This document shows, one piece after another, positions 26,185 through 34,541 of a stretch of 64,000 bases of DNA (the stretch's first letter is position 1; each line of letters begins with the position of its first letter). The stretch comes from Streptomyces coelicoflavus (GTDB lineage Bacteria; Actinomycetota; Actinomycetes; Streptomycetales; Streptomycetaceae): positions 1-64,000 of the forward strand of contig NZ_BEWB01000023.1 of NCBI RefSeq assembly GCF_003112555.1, in the 5' to 3' direction. Under the pieces are notes generated by a model. It did not search any database. It was not told the DNA's origin and saw only the letters and a program-made list of their open reading frames with translations. The translations under genes were made by a program, and so were the position numbers.

Positions 26185-26261
26185 GCCCGCACCCTAACCG
26201 CCTCGCACAACGCCGAGGACCCCGTCGTCGGGCGACGACAGGGTCTCGTAAGAAGCGGGTG

Positions 26262-26603
26262 CTACGCGGCGGTGGAGCCCGCGGAGGAGCTGCCGGAACC
26301 CGAGGACGACGAAGAGGACGACGACGAAGACGACGAACCCGAGTCCGAGGACGACGAGGACGACGAAGAAGCCGAGGACGAGGCCGCCTTCGAGGACGAC
26401 GACGCCGGCGAGCTGCTCGAGGAGCTGCCGCGGCTGTCGTTGCGGTAGAAGCCGGAGCCCTTGAAGACGATGCCGACGGCCGAGAACACCTTCTTCAGGC
26501 GGCCCTGGCAGTTCGGGCACTCGGTAAGAGCGTCGTCGGTGAACTTCTGCACCGCCTCGAGGCCCTCGCCGCACTCGGTGCACTGGTACTGGTACGTCGG
26601 CAC
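26262..26603 (-). CDS. FmdB-type zinc-ribbon protein with poly-Ser tail
   Basis: The 113-aa protein begins MPTYQYQCTECGEGLE and has the two CxxC knuckles (CTEC near residue 8, CPNC near 29) and the IVFKGSGFYRND segment of the FmdB/CxxC_CXXC_SSSS family. The last 55 residues are mostly serine with a few Ala and Gly, longer than in many relatives. Family members are small putative regulators without firm function. An upstream TGAGTGCTAA element near 26630 and mtnP 77 bp downstream complete the context. Confidence 0.9.
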   Translation of the reverse strand: MPTYQYQCTECGEGLEAVQKFTDDALTECPNCQGRLKKVFSAVGIVFKGSGFYRNDSRGSSSSSSPASSSSKAASSSASSSSSSSSDSGSSSSSSSSSSSSGSGSSSAGSTAA

Positions 26604-26670
26604 TGTCTTCCTCCTGGCACTCTCACTCGATGAGTGCTAACGACGGTCCATAGTGACCTATTCCGCGGGA

Positions 26671-27954
26671 TCAGTCCACTGTGGCGGGCGCGCGGTGACC
26701 GACACCACGTGCCACCGTACGGCCGGGGGACCGGGTCGCCAGCCGCGAGCGCAGCGTCACCAGGACCGCCAGCGCGAGCACCGTGCCGCCCATCGGCACC
26801 AGGAAACCGGCGCCGTCCCGGACGCGGTCCTCGAGCTGCCCCGAGACGGTCACGGCCGCCGCCTGGCCCAGCGCTACGGCACCGGTCAGCCAGGTGAAGG
26901 CCTCGGTGCGGGTGCCCGCCGGGACCAGGTCCTCGACCAGGGTGTAGCCGGTGACGATGGCGGGTGCGATGCACATGCCGACGAGCAGTCCGAGGCCGGC
27001 CAGCACGAGCACCGAGTGGGCGGCCCACAGCCCGGACGCGGTCACCGCGAGGGCGGTGTAGCCGACCAGGAGGCGCTGTTGCGGGGCCGCCTTCCAGGCG
27101 ATGGCGCCGCAGGCCAGGCCGGAGATCATGTTGCCCGCCGCGAAGACGCCGTACAGGACGCCGTTCAGACCGGGCTCGCCGATCGACTCCGTGAACGCGG
27201 CCAGCGAAACCTGCATGCCGCCGAAGACGGAACCGATGCCCAGGAAGACGACGATCAGGACCCGCACACCGGGGACACGCAGCGCGGAAACGTGCTCCAC
27301 GCGCGCGTGCCCGCCGTCGGCACCATGGACGCCACCGGCGCCGCCCACAAGGGGCTGGGTGCTCTTCTGCGCGGCGAACAGCAGACCGCCCGCCAGGGTG
27401 AGCGCGGCCTCCGTGACCAGGCCCGCGGCGGGGTCGACGGCCGTGCACAGGGCGGTCGCCACCAGGGGGCCGAGGACGAAGGTCAGCTCGTCGGTGACGG
27501 ACTCGAAGGCGGCCGCCGTGCTCAGCAGGGGCGAGTCCTTGAGCTTCACGGCCCAGCGGGCCCGCACCATGGGCCCGACCTGCGGCACCGAGGCGCCGGT
27601 GGGCACGGCCGCCAGGAACAGCGCCCACAGGGGTGCGTCCGCGAGCGCGAGGACGGTGAGGGTGAGTCCGGACGCCGCGTGCACGAGCACGCCGGGCAGC
27701 AGGACGGCGCGCTGCCCGTAGCGGTCGGCGAGCCGTCCGCTGTAGGGGGCGAACAGGGCCATGGCGACGCCGGTGACGGCCGCGACGGCGCCGGCGACGC
27801 CGTAGGAGCCGGTGGTGTGCTGCACCAGCAGCACGATGGAGAGGGTCAGCATCGCGAACGGCTGGCGTGCCGCGAAGCCGGGGAGAAGGAACGTCCAGGC
27901 GCCGCGGGTGCGCAGCAGCTGCCCGTATCCCGGACGGGTGACCGTGGATGCCAC
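26671..27954 (-). CDS. MFS transporter (12 TM)
   Basis: The 427-aa protein has about 12 TM helices and the motif-A type loop SGRLADRYGQRAVLLPG. The mid-protein hydrophilic loop is His/Gly-rich (GGAGGVHGADGGHARVEH). I used GTG 27954, which gives the common start ASTVTRPGYGQLLRTRGAW. The open frame further upstream shows no family resemblance. It may export a drug or metabolite. No dedicated regulator is adjacent. Confidence 0.85.
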   Translation of the reverse strand: MASTVTRPGYGQLLRTRGAWTFLLPGFAARQPFAMLTLSIVLLVQHTTGSYGVAGAVAAVTGVAMALFAPYSGRLADRYGQRAVLLPGVLVHAASGLTLTVLALADAPLWALFLAAVPTGASVPQVGPMVRARWAVKLKDSPLLSTAAAFESVTDELTFVLGPLVATALCTAVDPAAGLVTEAALTLAGGLLFAAQKSTQPLVGGAGGVHGADGGHARVEHVSALRVPGVRVLIVVFLGIGSVFGGMQVSLAAFTESIGEPGLNGVLYGVFAAGNMISGLACGAIAWKAAPQQRLLVGYTALAVTASGLWAAHSVLVLAGLGLLVGMCIAPAIVTGYTLVEDLVPAGTRTEAFTWLTGAVALGQAAAVTVSGQLEDRVRDGAGFLVPMGGTVLALAVLVTLRSRLATRSPGRTVARGVGHRAPATVD

Positions 27955-28202
27955 GGCCCGTGCCTTTCTGCCGCCTGGTAGCGCGGTCCCGACCCGTGTG
28001 GATGATCGTGCGGGAGCGCCGAGAGCTGTCCACTCGCGCGGACTGCGGTAGATGCCGGAGCCCGCGGGATGTGGGGGCGATCCGACCGCCATACGGTCGC
28101 GCCAGCTCTGCTTCAGGCAGAGGTGGTTCGATCAGGTGCGGCCTTCATCGTACAGGGGACGGGAGGGGGAGCGGCCTGTGAAAGGGGGCACTCCCTCCGT
28201 GC

Positions 28203-29801
28203 TCACCTGCGATTGCGGCGGGCGTTCTCGGTCCCCCCGGTGCCCAGCCAGCCGGCCAGCTTGCCGCCGTGGCCGACCGCGCGCAGCCGCGCCTCGGCGG
28301 CGTCCCGGACGGGGTCGGTCGCGACCACCAGGAGTTCGTCCCCGCGGCGCAGTCCCGTGGTCGGCAGCGGTACGAACGACGTCCCGTCGCGGACGATCAG
28401 CGTGACGGCGGACCCGGTGGGCAGCCGCAGTTCGTTGACCTCGACGCCGTGCATCCTCGAGCCCTCGGGGATCGTCACGGACAGCAGGTGTCCGCGCAGC
28501 CGCTCCAGGGGCGCCGACTCGATGCCGAGGTCGGCGGCCTCGTCGCCCTTGCCCAGGCGCAGCACGCGGGCCAGCCAGGGCAGCGTCGGCCCCTGGACCA
28601 GGGTGTAGACGACGACCAGCACGAAGACGATGTTGAAGATCCGGTGACTGCCCGCGACGCCCTCCACCATGGGAATGGTCGCCAGGATGATGGGCACCGC
28701 GCCGCGCAGCCCGGCCCACGACATCAGGGCCTGCTCCTGCCACGGCACCCGGAAGGGCACCAGGCACAGCACGACGCTCAGCGGTCGCGCGACCATGGTG
28801 AGCACCAGGCCGATGACGAGGGCGGGCAGGATGTCGTCGCCCAGCTCGTGCGGGGTGACCAGCAGGCCGAGCAGCACGAACATGCCGATCTGGGCGAGCC
28901 AGCCGAGCCCGTCGGCGAACCCGCGGGTGGCGGGCCAGTGCGGCAGCCGCGCGTTGCCCATCACCATGGAGGCCAGGTAGACGGCCAGGAAGCCGCTGCC
29001 GTGGACCATCGCGCCGGCCGCGTAGGCCGCGATGGCGATGGACATGACGGCGATGGGGTAGAGGCCGGAGGCGGGCAGCGCGACGTGCTTCAGTCCCCAG
29101 GACCCCAGCCAGCCCACCGCGAGTCCGATGGCCGCGCCGATGGCCAGCTCCAGGGCGATCTCGCCGATCAGCACGTACCAGTGCTCGATCGGTCCCGCCG
29201 TGGAGAAGGCGACCACGAGGATGACCACCGGGGCGTCGTTGAAGCCGGACTCGGCCTCCAGCGTGCCCGTTATCCGTTTGGGCAGCGGAATCCGGCGCAG
29301 CACGGAGAACACGGCCGCGGCGTCCGTGGAGGAGACCACGGCCCCGATGATGAGCGCCTGCCGCCACTCCAGCCCCGTCAGGTAGTGCGCACCCGTCGCG
29401 GTCACGCCGACGCTCACCGCGACCCCTAGCAGGGCGAGCGCGGAGGCGGCCGGCAGGGCCGGTTTCGCCTCCTTCCACTTCGTGCCGAGGCCGCCCTCGG
29501 CCAGGATCACGACGAGGGCCCCGTACCCGATGACCTGGACCAGTTCGGCGTCGTCGAACTTGATGTCGCCGATGCCGTCCTGGCCGATGGCGATGCCGAT
29601 GGCCAGGTAGACGAGCAGGCTGGGGAGCCCGCTGCGCGAGGAGATCCGGACCGCCGCCACGGCGATGAGCAGGACGAGCGAGCAGACGAGCAGAAGCTGG
29701 TTGAGGTGGTGGACAGTCAGCGGCCGTTCCCTTCCCTGGCGCACAGCACGGATCACAGCGTGGGCGAACGCGCCCGCGTTGTGCGCGAGGCGCACCTTCA
29801 T
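28203..29801 (-). CDS. Potassium/proton antiporter, CPA1-type with C-terminal RCK_C (TrkA-C) domain
   Basis: The 532-aa protein has about 12-13 TM helices with the CPA signature AVVSSTDAAAVFSVLR and GFNDAPVVILV. It is followed by a cytoplasmic TrkA-C/RCK_C-like domain (about 440-505: LLSVTIPEGSRMHGVEVNEL and RRGDELLVVATDP), the layout of NhaP2/CvrA antiporters. It probably exports K+ or Na+ in exchange for protons. RCK_C domains can bind c-di-AMP in other bacteria, so nucleotide control is possible (inference). The ATG at 29801 gives about 28 extra residues. The family core begins near TVHHLNQLLLVCS, so the real start may be further in. Confidence 0.88.
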   Translation of the reverse strand: MKVRLAHNAGAFAHAVIRAVRQGRERPLTVHHLNQLLLVCSLVLLIAVAAVRISSRSGLPSLLVYLAIGIAIGQDGIGDIKFDDAELVQVIGYGALVVILAEGGLGTKWKEAKPALPAASALALLGVAVSVGVTATGAHYLTGLEWRQALIIGAVVSSTDAAAVFSVLRRIPLPKRITGTLEAESGFNDAPVVILVVAFSTAGPIEHWYVLIGEIALELAIGAAIGLAVGWLGSWGLKHVALPASGLYPIAVMSIAIAAYAAGAMVHGSGFLAVYLASMVMGNARLPHWPATRGFADGLGWLAQIGMFVLLGLLVTPHELGDDILPALVIGLVLTMVARPLSVVLCLVPFRVPWQEQALMSWAGLRGAVPIILATIPMVEGVAGSHRIFNIVFVLVVVYTLVQGPTLPWLARVLRLGKGDEAADLGIESAPLERLRGHLLSVTIPEGSRMHGVEVNELRLPTGSAVTLIVRDGTSFVPLPTTGLRRGDELLVVATDPVRDAAEARLRAVGHGGKLAGWLGTGGTENARRNRR

Positions 29802-30032
29802 GGCACACGAATCCGCCGTACTGCGCGGGCAACTACTTCGTTACCTTACCTAACTCTTGACGCTTTCTTGACGCTCGGCTTGGCAAGATCGAACGCCCGT
29901 GCGTCCTGGTACCCGACTCCGCGTCAAGGCGGTGCCGGGTCTGCGCCTACAGTTGCTCCAGCGCTCTGCGCTCAGCCTCGGTACGAAGCACAGCCCGCCC
30001 CTGCCGCTCGTGTTAGGACAGCAAGGACAGCG

Positions 30033-32828
30033 ATGCCCCCCACCACCACCGCCACCCCGGGTCAGCAGTCCGGCACGTCCGGCAGGAAGAAGCGGAAGGG
30101 GCGCAAGGGGCGGCTGCTCGTCCTCGTGCTGGTCCTGGCCCTCATAGGCGGCCTCGCCTACGGGGCGTACTGGTCGATCAGCACCGTGCGCGCGTCCTTC
30201 CCGCAGACCAAGGGCTCGATCACGCTGGACGGCCTGTCGGGCCCGGTCGACGTCAAGCGCGACGGGTACGGCATCCCGCAGGTCTACGCCTCCAGCGAGG
30301 AGGACCTGTTCATGGCGCAGGGCTACGTCCAGGCGCAGGACCGGTTCTACGAGATGGACGTCCGCCGGCACATGACCGCCGGGCGCCTGTCGGAGATGTT
30401 CGGCAAGGGCCAGATCGAGAACGACGAGTTCCTGCGCACCCTGGGCTGGCACCGGGTGGCGAAGAAGGAGTACGACGAGAAGCTGTCGGACTCCACGAAG
30501 AAGTACCTCCAGGCGTACGCCAAGGGCGTCAACGCCTACCTGAAGGGCAAGGACGGCGCGGACATCTCCCTGGAGTACGCCGCCCTCGGCTTCACCAACG
30601 ACTACAAGCCCCAGGAGTGGACCCCGGTCGACTCCGTGGCCTGGCTGAAGGCGATGGCCTGGGACCTGCGCGGCAACATGCAGGACGAGGTCGACCGCGC
30701 CCTGATGACCAGCCGCCTCGGCCCCAAGCAGATCGCCGACCTCTACCCGGCCTACCCGTACGACCGCAACAAGGCGATCGTCCAGGAGGGCCAGTACGAC
30801 GAGCTGACCCAGACGTTCGACGGCGGCGACGGCGGTTCGTCGGGCAGCGGCGACGGCACGGGCACCGGAACGGGTACGGGAACCGGCACAGGTACGGGAA
30901 CCGGCACGGGCACCGGCTCCGGCAACGCCCTCCAGGGGCAACTGGCGGGCCTCCAGGAGGTCCTGGACGACCTCCCCACCGCCGTCGGCGTGAACGGCAA
31001 CGGCATCGGCTCCAACTCCTGGGTCGTCTCCGGCAAGCACACCATCACCGGCAAGCCGCTGCTGGCCAACGACCCGCACCTGTCGCCGTCCCTGCCGTCC
31101 GTCTGGTACCAGATGGGCCTGCACTGCCGCACCGTCTCCGCCAAGTGCCAGTACGACGTGGCCGGCTACACCTTCGCGGGCATGCCCGGCGTCGTCATCG
31201 GCCACAACCAGGAGATCGCCTGGGGCCTGACCAACTCCGGCGCCGACGTCACCGACCTCTACCTCGAGAAGATCACCGGCGAGGGCTACCAGTACGGCGG
31301 CAAGGTGCTCCCCTTCGAGACGCGCGAGGAGACCATCAAGGTCGCCGGCGGCGACTCCAAGAAGATCGTCGTCCGCGAGACCAACAACGGCCCGCTCCTC
31401 TCCGACCGCGACGACGAGCTGGTGAAGACCGGCAAGAAGGCGACCGTCGACAGCTCCGCCCCCGACCGCGGCGACGGCTACGGCGTCGCCCTGCGCTGGA
31501 CGGCGCTGGAGGCGGGCACCACCATGGACGCCGTCTTCGCGATCGACCGGGCGCAGAACTGGGACGACTTCCGTGAGGCCGCCTCCCTCTTCGACGTGCC
31601 CTCGCAGAACCTGGTCTACGCCGACAGCGAGCACATCGGCTACACGCTGCCCGGCCGCATCCCGGTGCGCGCCGAGGGCCACGACGGCTCGGTCCCGGCG
31701 CCGGGCTGGAGCCCCGAGTACCGCTGGACCGGCGAGTACATCGACCAGGACGAGCTGCCCTACGAGTACGACCCGGAGCGCGGCTACATCGTGACCGCCA
31801 ACCAGGCCGTCGTCGACGAGGACGACTACCCGTACACGCTCACCACGGACTGGGGCTACGGCGCCCGCAGCCAGCGCATCACCTCCCTGATCGAGCAGAA
31901 GATCAAGGACGGCGGCAAGATCTCCACGGACGACATGCGCCAGATGCAGCTGGACAACAGCAGCGAGATGGCCAAGCTGCTCGTGCCCCAGCTGCTGAAG
32001 ATCGACATCGCCGACAAGGACGTCCGCGAGGCGCAGAAGCTGCTGGAGGGCTGGGACTACACCCAGGACGCCGACTCGGCGGCCGCCGCCTACTTCAACG
32101 CGGTCTGGCGCAACATCCTCAAGCTCGCCTTCGGCAACAAGCTGCCCAAGGAGCTGCGGGTCGAGGGCCAGTGCCTGTGGGTCGACCCGGTCAACACCAC
32201 GGGCCCGGCGGACGAGACGAACAAGGTCCGCGAGTGCGGCCAGCGCGACGCCGGCCAGGCGCAGCCGGACGGCGGCGACCGCTGGTTCGAGGTGGTCCGC
32301 ACGCTGATGGACAAGCCCAAGAGCGACTGGTGGACGACGCCCGCCAACGGCACCCGCAAGGGCGCCGACCACAACCGCGACGACCTGTTCAAGCGCGCCA
32401 TGATCGACGCCCGCTGGGAGCTGACCGCCAAGCTCGGCAAGGACATCGACACCTGGAACTGGGGCCGGCTGCACCGCCTGTTCCTGAAGAACCAGACCCT
32501 GGGCACCGAGGGCCCCGGCTTCCTGAAGTACGCCCTCAACCGCGGCCCCTGGAAGCTCAGCGGCGGCGAGGCGGCGGTCAACGCCTCCGGCTGGAACGCG
32601 GCCGGCGGCTACGGGGTGATCTGGGTGCCGTCCATGCGGATGGTGGTCAACCTCGGTGACCTCGACAAGTCCCGCTGGATCAACCTCACCGGTGCCTCCG
32701 GACACGCCTACAGCGCCCACTACACCGACCAGACCGACAAGTGGGCCAACGGCGAACTGCTGCCGTGGTCCTTCTCGAAGAAGGCGGTCGACGAGAGCAC
32801 GAGCGACACGCTGGTGCTCAAGCCGTAG
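30033..32828 (+). CDS. Penicillin acylase family protein (Ntn hydrolase)
   Basis: The 931-aa protein is membrane-anchored or exported: a basic Lys/Arg lead (GRKKRKGRKGR) precedes a single TM at about residues 32-50. The alpha part starts VDVKRDGYGIPQVYASSEEDLFMAQGY. A spacer holds a Gly-Thr repeat. Autocleavage is expected before Ser in GIGSNSWVVSG, followed by GKPLLANDPHL. The beta chain contains AWGLTNSGADVTDLY and ends SAHYTDQTDKWANGELLPW. Relatives hydrolyse amide bonds such as penicillins, acyl-homoserine lactones or lipopeptides, and the substrate here is unknown. A perfect hairpin follows. Confidence 0.92.
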   Translation: MPPTTTATPGQQSGTSGRKKRKGRKGRLLVLVLVLALIGGLAYGAYWSISTVRASFPQTKGSITLDGLSGPVDVKRDGYGIPQVYASSEEDLFMAQGYVQAQDRFYEMDVRRHMTAGRLSEMFGKGQIENDEFLRTLGWHRVAKKEYDEKLSDSTKKYLQAYAKGVNAYLKGKDGADISLEYAALGFTNDYKPQEWTPVDSVAWLKAMAWDLRGNMQDEVDRALMTSRLGPKQIADLYPAYPYDRNKAIVQEGQYDELTQTFDGGDGGSSGSGDGTGTGTGTGTGTGTGTGTGTGSGNALQGQLAGLQEVLDDLPTAVGVNGNGIGSNSWVVSGKHTITGKPLLANDPHLSPSLPSVWYQMGLHCRTVSAKCQYDVAGYTFAGMPGVVIGHNQEIAWGLTNSGADVTDLYLEKITGEGYQYGGKVLPFETREETIKVAGGDSKKIVVRETNNGPLLSDRDDELVKTGKKATVDSSAPDRGDGYGVALRWTALEAGTTMDAVFAIDRAQNWDDFREAASLFDVPSQNLVYADSEHIGYTLPGRIPVRAEGHDGSVPAPGWSPEYRWTGEYIDQDELPYEYDPERGYIVTANQAVVDEDDYPYTLTTDWGYGARSQRITSLIEQKIKDGGKISTDDMRQMQLDNSSEMAKLLVPQLLKIDIADKDVREAQKLLEGWDYTQDADSAAAAYFNAVWRNILKLAFGNKLPKELRVEGQCLWVDPVNTTGPADETNKVRECGQRDAGQAQPDGGDRWFEVVRTLMDKPKSDWWTTPANGTRKGADHNRDDLFKRAMIDARWELTAKLGKDIDTWNWGRLHRLFLKNQTLGTEGPGFLKYALNRGPWKLSGGEAAVNASGWNAAGGYGVIWVPSMRMVVNLGDLDKSRWINLTGASGHAYSAHYTDQTDKWANGELLPWSFSKKAVDESTSDTLVLKP
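30856..30924 (+). repeat. Gly-Thr microrepeat in the penicillin acylase spacer
   Basis: A 6-bp ACGGGN/ACCGGN-type repeat encodes about eleven alternating Gly-Thr pairs just before the beta-chain. It falls in the spacer region normally removed during maturation. Confidence 0.85.
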
Positions 32829-32843
32829 CAGGCACCCGCTGAC

Positions 32844-32881
32844 GGAAAACGGCCTCCACGCGTGCGTGGAGGCCGTTTTCC
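32844..32881. terminator. Bidirectional hairpin terminator
   Basis: GGAAAACGGCCTCCACGC and its exact reverse complement form an 18-bp perfect stem with a 2-nt loop. The AAAA/TTTT pairs lie within the arms. It sits between the convergent penicillin acylase and cyclo-ligase genes. Confidence 0.88.
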
Positions 32882-32925
32882 GTGCGGCACCCGGGTGCGT
32901 CCGTGGGCACCCGGGTGCCGCTGCG

Positions 32926-33540
32926 TCAGCGGAACCTGCGCACCCCCGAGGGCGTCACCACCGCGTCCACCGGCCGGTCGTGCGGCTCCGCGGGGACGCG
33001 CGCGACGACCTCCCGGTCGTACAGCAGCACCAGCAGCGCGGGCCGCGCGCCGGCGGCCTCCAGACGCGCGAGCACCCGGTCGTAGGAGCCTCCGCCGCGC
33101 CCGAGCCTCAGGCCCCGGCCGTCCACCGCCACCCCCGGCAGCAGCACGACGTCCGCCCGGGTCACCGCCTCCGGCCCCAGGCGCTCGCCGGCGGGCTCGG
33201 ACAGCTCCATCCGCCCGCCGTGGCGCACGCGCGCGAGGGAGCCCTCCCCGGTGTACTCGCCCCAGTCCAGGTCGTTGTCCGGCAGCAGCGCGGGCAGCAG
33301 GACCCGCACACCCCGCGCGCGCAGCGCGTCGAGGAGCGCGAGGGTGCCCGGCTCGGCGCCCACGGACACGTACGCGGCCACGGTGCGCGCCCCCGCGACC
33401 TCCGGCAGCGCGAGCGCCCGCACGGCCAGCGCGTCCCCGGCTTCGCGCACGTCGTCCGGGGTCAACCTGTTCCTCGCCGCGAGGAAACCCCGTCGCAACG
33501 TCCGCTTGTCAGGTTCGTCCGCAGGGTCGATGTGAGGCAT
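32926..33540 (-). CDS. 5-formyltetrahydrofolate cyclo-ligase
   Basis: The 204-aa protein starts KRTLRRGFLAARNRL, the usual substrate/ATP-contact helix of 5-FTHF synthetases, and has LLPGVAVDGRGLRLGRGGGSYDR, the glycine loop of the family. It converts 5-formyl-THF to 5,10-methenyl-THF with ATP in the cytoplasm. It is divergent from galU with a 16-bp palindrome between them and convergent with the penicillin acylase gene. Confidence 0.92.
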   Translation of the reverse strand: MPHIDPADEPDKRTLRRGFLAARNRLTPDDVREAGDALAVRALALPEVAGARTVAAYVSVGAEPGTLALLDALRARGVRVLLPALLPDNDLDWGEYTGEGSLARVRHGGRMELSEPAGERLGPEAVTRADVVLLPGVAVDGRGLRLGRGGGSYDRVLARLEAAGARPALLVLLYDREVVARVPAEPHDRPVDAVVTPSGVRRFR

Positions 33541-33564
33541 GGGTTACTCCTGAACCGCATTCAT

Positions 33565-33580
33565 GCGCTCATATGAGCGC
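33565..33580. promoter_or_regulatory. 16-bp perfect palindrome between cyclo-ligase and galU genes
   Basis: GCGCTCATATGAGCGC is fully symmetric and lies 25 bp upstream of the cyclo-ligase start and 54 bp upstream of the galU start. A regulator binding here could act on both genes. I cannot name the regulator. Confidence 0.5.
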
Positions 33581-33633
33581 CAAGGATCTCGAGTCACAGA
33601 TTCTCCCCATAGGCACCGGATAGGGTGGCGCGC

Positions 33634-34536
33634 ATGACTCAGTCCCACCCCAGGATCAGCAAGGCTGTCATCCCAGCAGCCGGTCTCGGTACCCGGTTCC
33701 TGCCGGCCACCAAGGCCACTCCCAAGGAGATGCTGCCGGTCGTCGACAAGCCGGCGATCCAGTACGTGGTCGAAGAGGCCGTGGCCGCCGGCCTCGGCGA
33801 CGTCCTCATGGTCACGGGCCGCAACAAGCGCCCCCTGGAAGACCACTTCGACCGCAACTACGAACTGGAGTCCGCCCTCCAGAAGAAGGGCGACGCGGGC
33901 CGTCTGGCCAAGGTCCAGGAGTCCAGCGACCTCGCGATGATGCACTACGTCCGCCAGGGCGACCCCAAGGGACTCGGCCACGCCGTGCTGTGCGCCGCAC
34001 CGCACGTCGGCCACGAGCCCTTCGCGGTCCTGCTCGGCGACGACCTGATCGACCCGCGCGACCCGCTGCTCCAGCGCATGATCGACGTCCAGGAGCAGTA
34101 CGGCGGCAGCGTGATCGCCCTCATGGAGGTCGCGCCGGAGCAGATCCACCTCTACGGCTGCGCCTCCGTCGCCCCGACCGGCGACGGCGACGTCGTCAAG
34201 GTCACCGGGCTGGTCGAGAAGCCCGACCCGGCCGACGCGCCGTCCAACTACGCCATCATCGGCCGCTACGTGCTCGACCCGCGCATCTTCGACATACTCC
34301 GCAAGACCGAGCCCGGCCGCGGCGGCGAGATCCAGATCACCGACGCCCTCCAGCAGTTGGCGGCGGACGAGAAGGCCGGCGGCCCGGTGCACGGCGTCGT
34401 CTTCAAGGGCCGCCGCTATGACACCGGCGACCGCGGCGACTACCTGCGTGCCATTGTCAGACTCGCATGCGAACGTGAAGACCTGGGCCCGGACTTCCGG
34501 ACCTGGCTCCGCAGTTACGTAGCCGAGGAGATGTAA
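33634..34536 (+). CDS. galU: UTP-glucose-1-phosphate uridylyltransferase
   Basis: The 300-aa protein has the nucleotidyltransferase signature AAGLGTRFLPATKATPKEML, the lysine-containing EKP motif (VTGLVEKPDPADAPSNYAIIGRY) and the KGRRYDTGDRGDYL end typical of GalU. It makes UDP-glucose for wall polymers and glycolipids. ATG 33634 is chosen. A GTG at 33625 would add three residues. The moeA-like gene starts five bases after the stop. Confidence 0.94.
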   Translation: MTQSHPRISKAVIPAAGLGTRFLPATKATPKEMLPVVDKPAIQYVVEEAVAAGLGDVLMVTGRNKRPLEDHFDRNYELESALQKKGDAGRLAKVQESSDLAMMHYVRQGDPKGLGHAVLCAAPHVGHEPFAVLLGDDLIDPRDPLLQRMIDVQEQYGGSVIALMEVAPEQIHLYGCASVAPTGDGDVVKVTGLVEKPDPADAPSNYAIIGRYVLDPRIFDILRKTEPGRGGEIQITDALQQLAADEKAGGPVHGVVFKGRRYDTGDRGDYLRAIVRLACEREDLGPDFRTWLRSYVAEEM

Positions 34537-34541
34537 GGCCG

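Noticed and set aside
25114..26448. 444-aa frame on the plus strand with a long acidic run
   Set aside because: The Glu/Asp run is the reverse complement of the serine tail of the FmdB gene, and the rest is antisense to mtnP and FmdB coding.
30856..30924. Gly-Thr repeat as a possible phase-variable frameshift site
   Set aside because: The unit is six bases, so gain or loss keeps the frame and cannot switch the gene off.
29850..32720. 956-aa open frame antisense to the penicillin acylase gene
   Set aside because: It lies fully opposite a gene with clear catalytic motifs. Its composition (Val/Gly/Leu/Asp/His rich, no motif) is a by-product of GC-biased codon use on the other strand.
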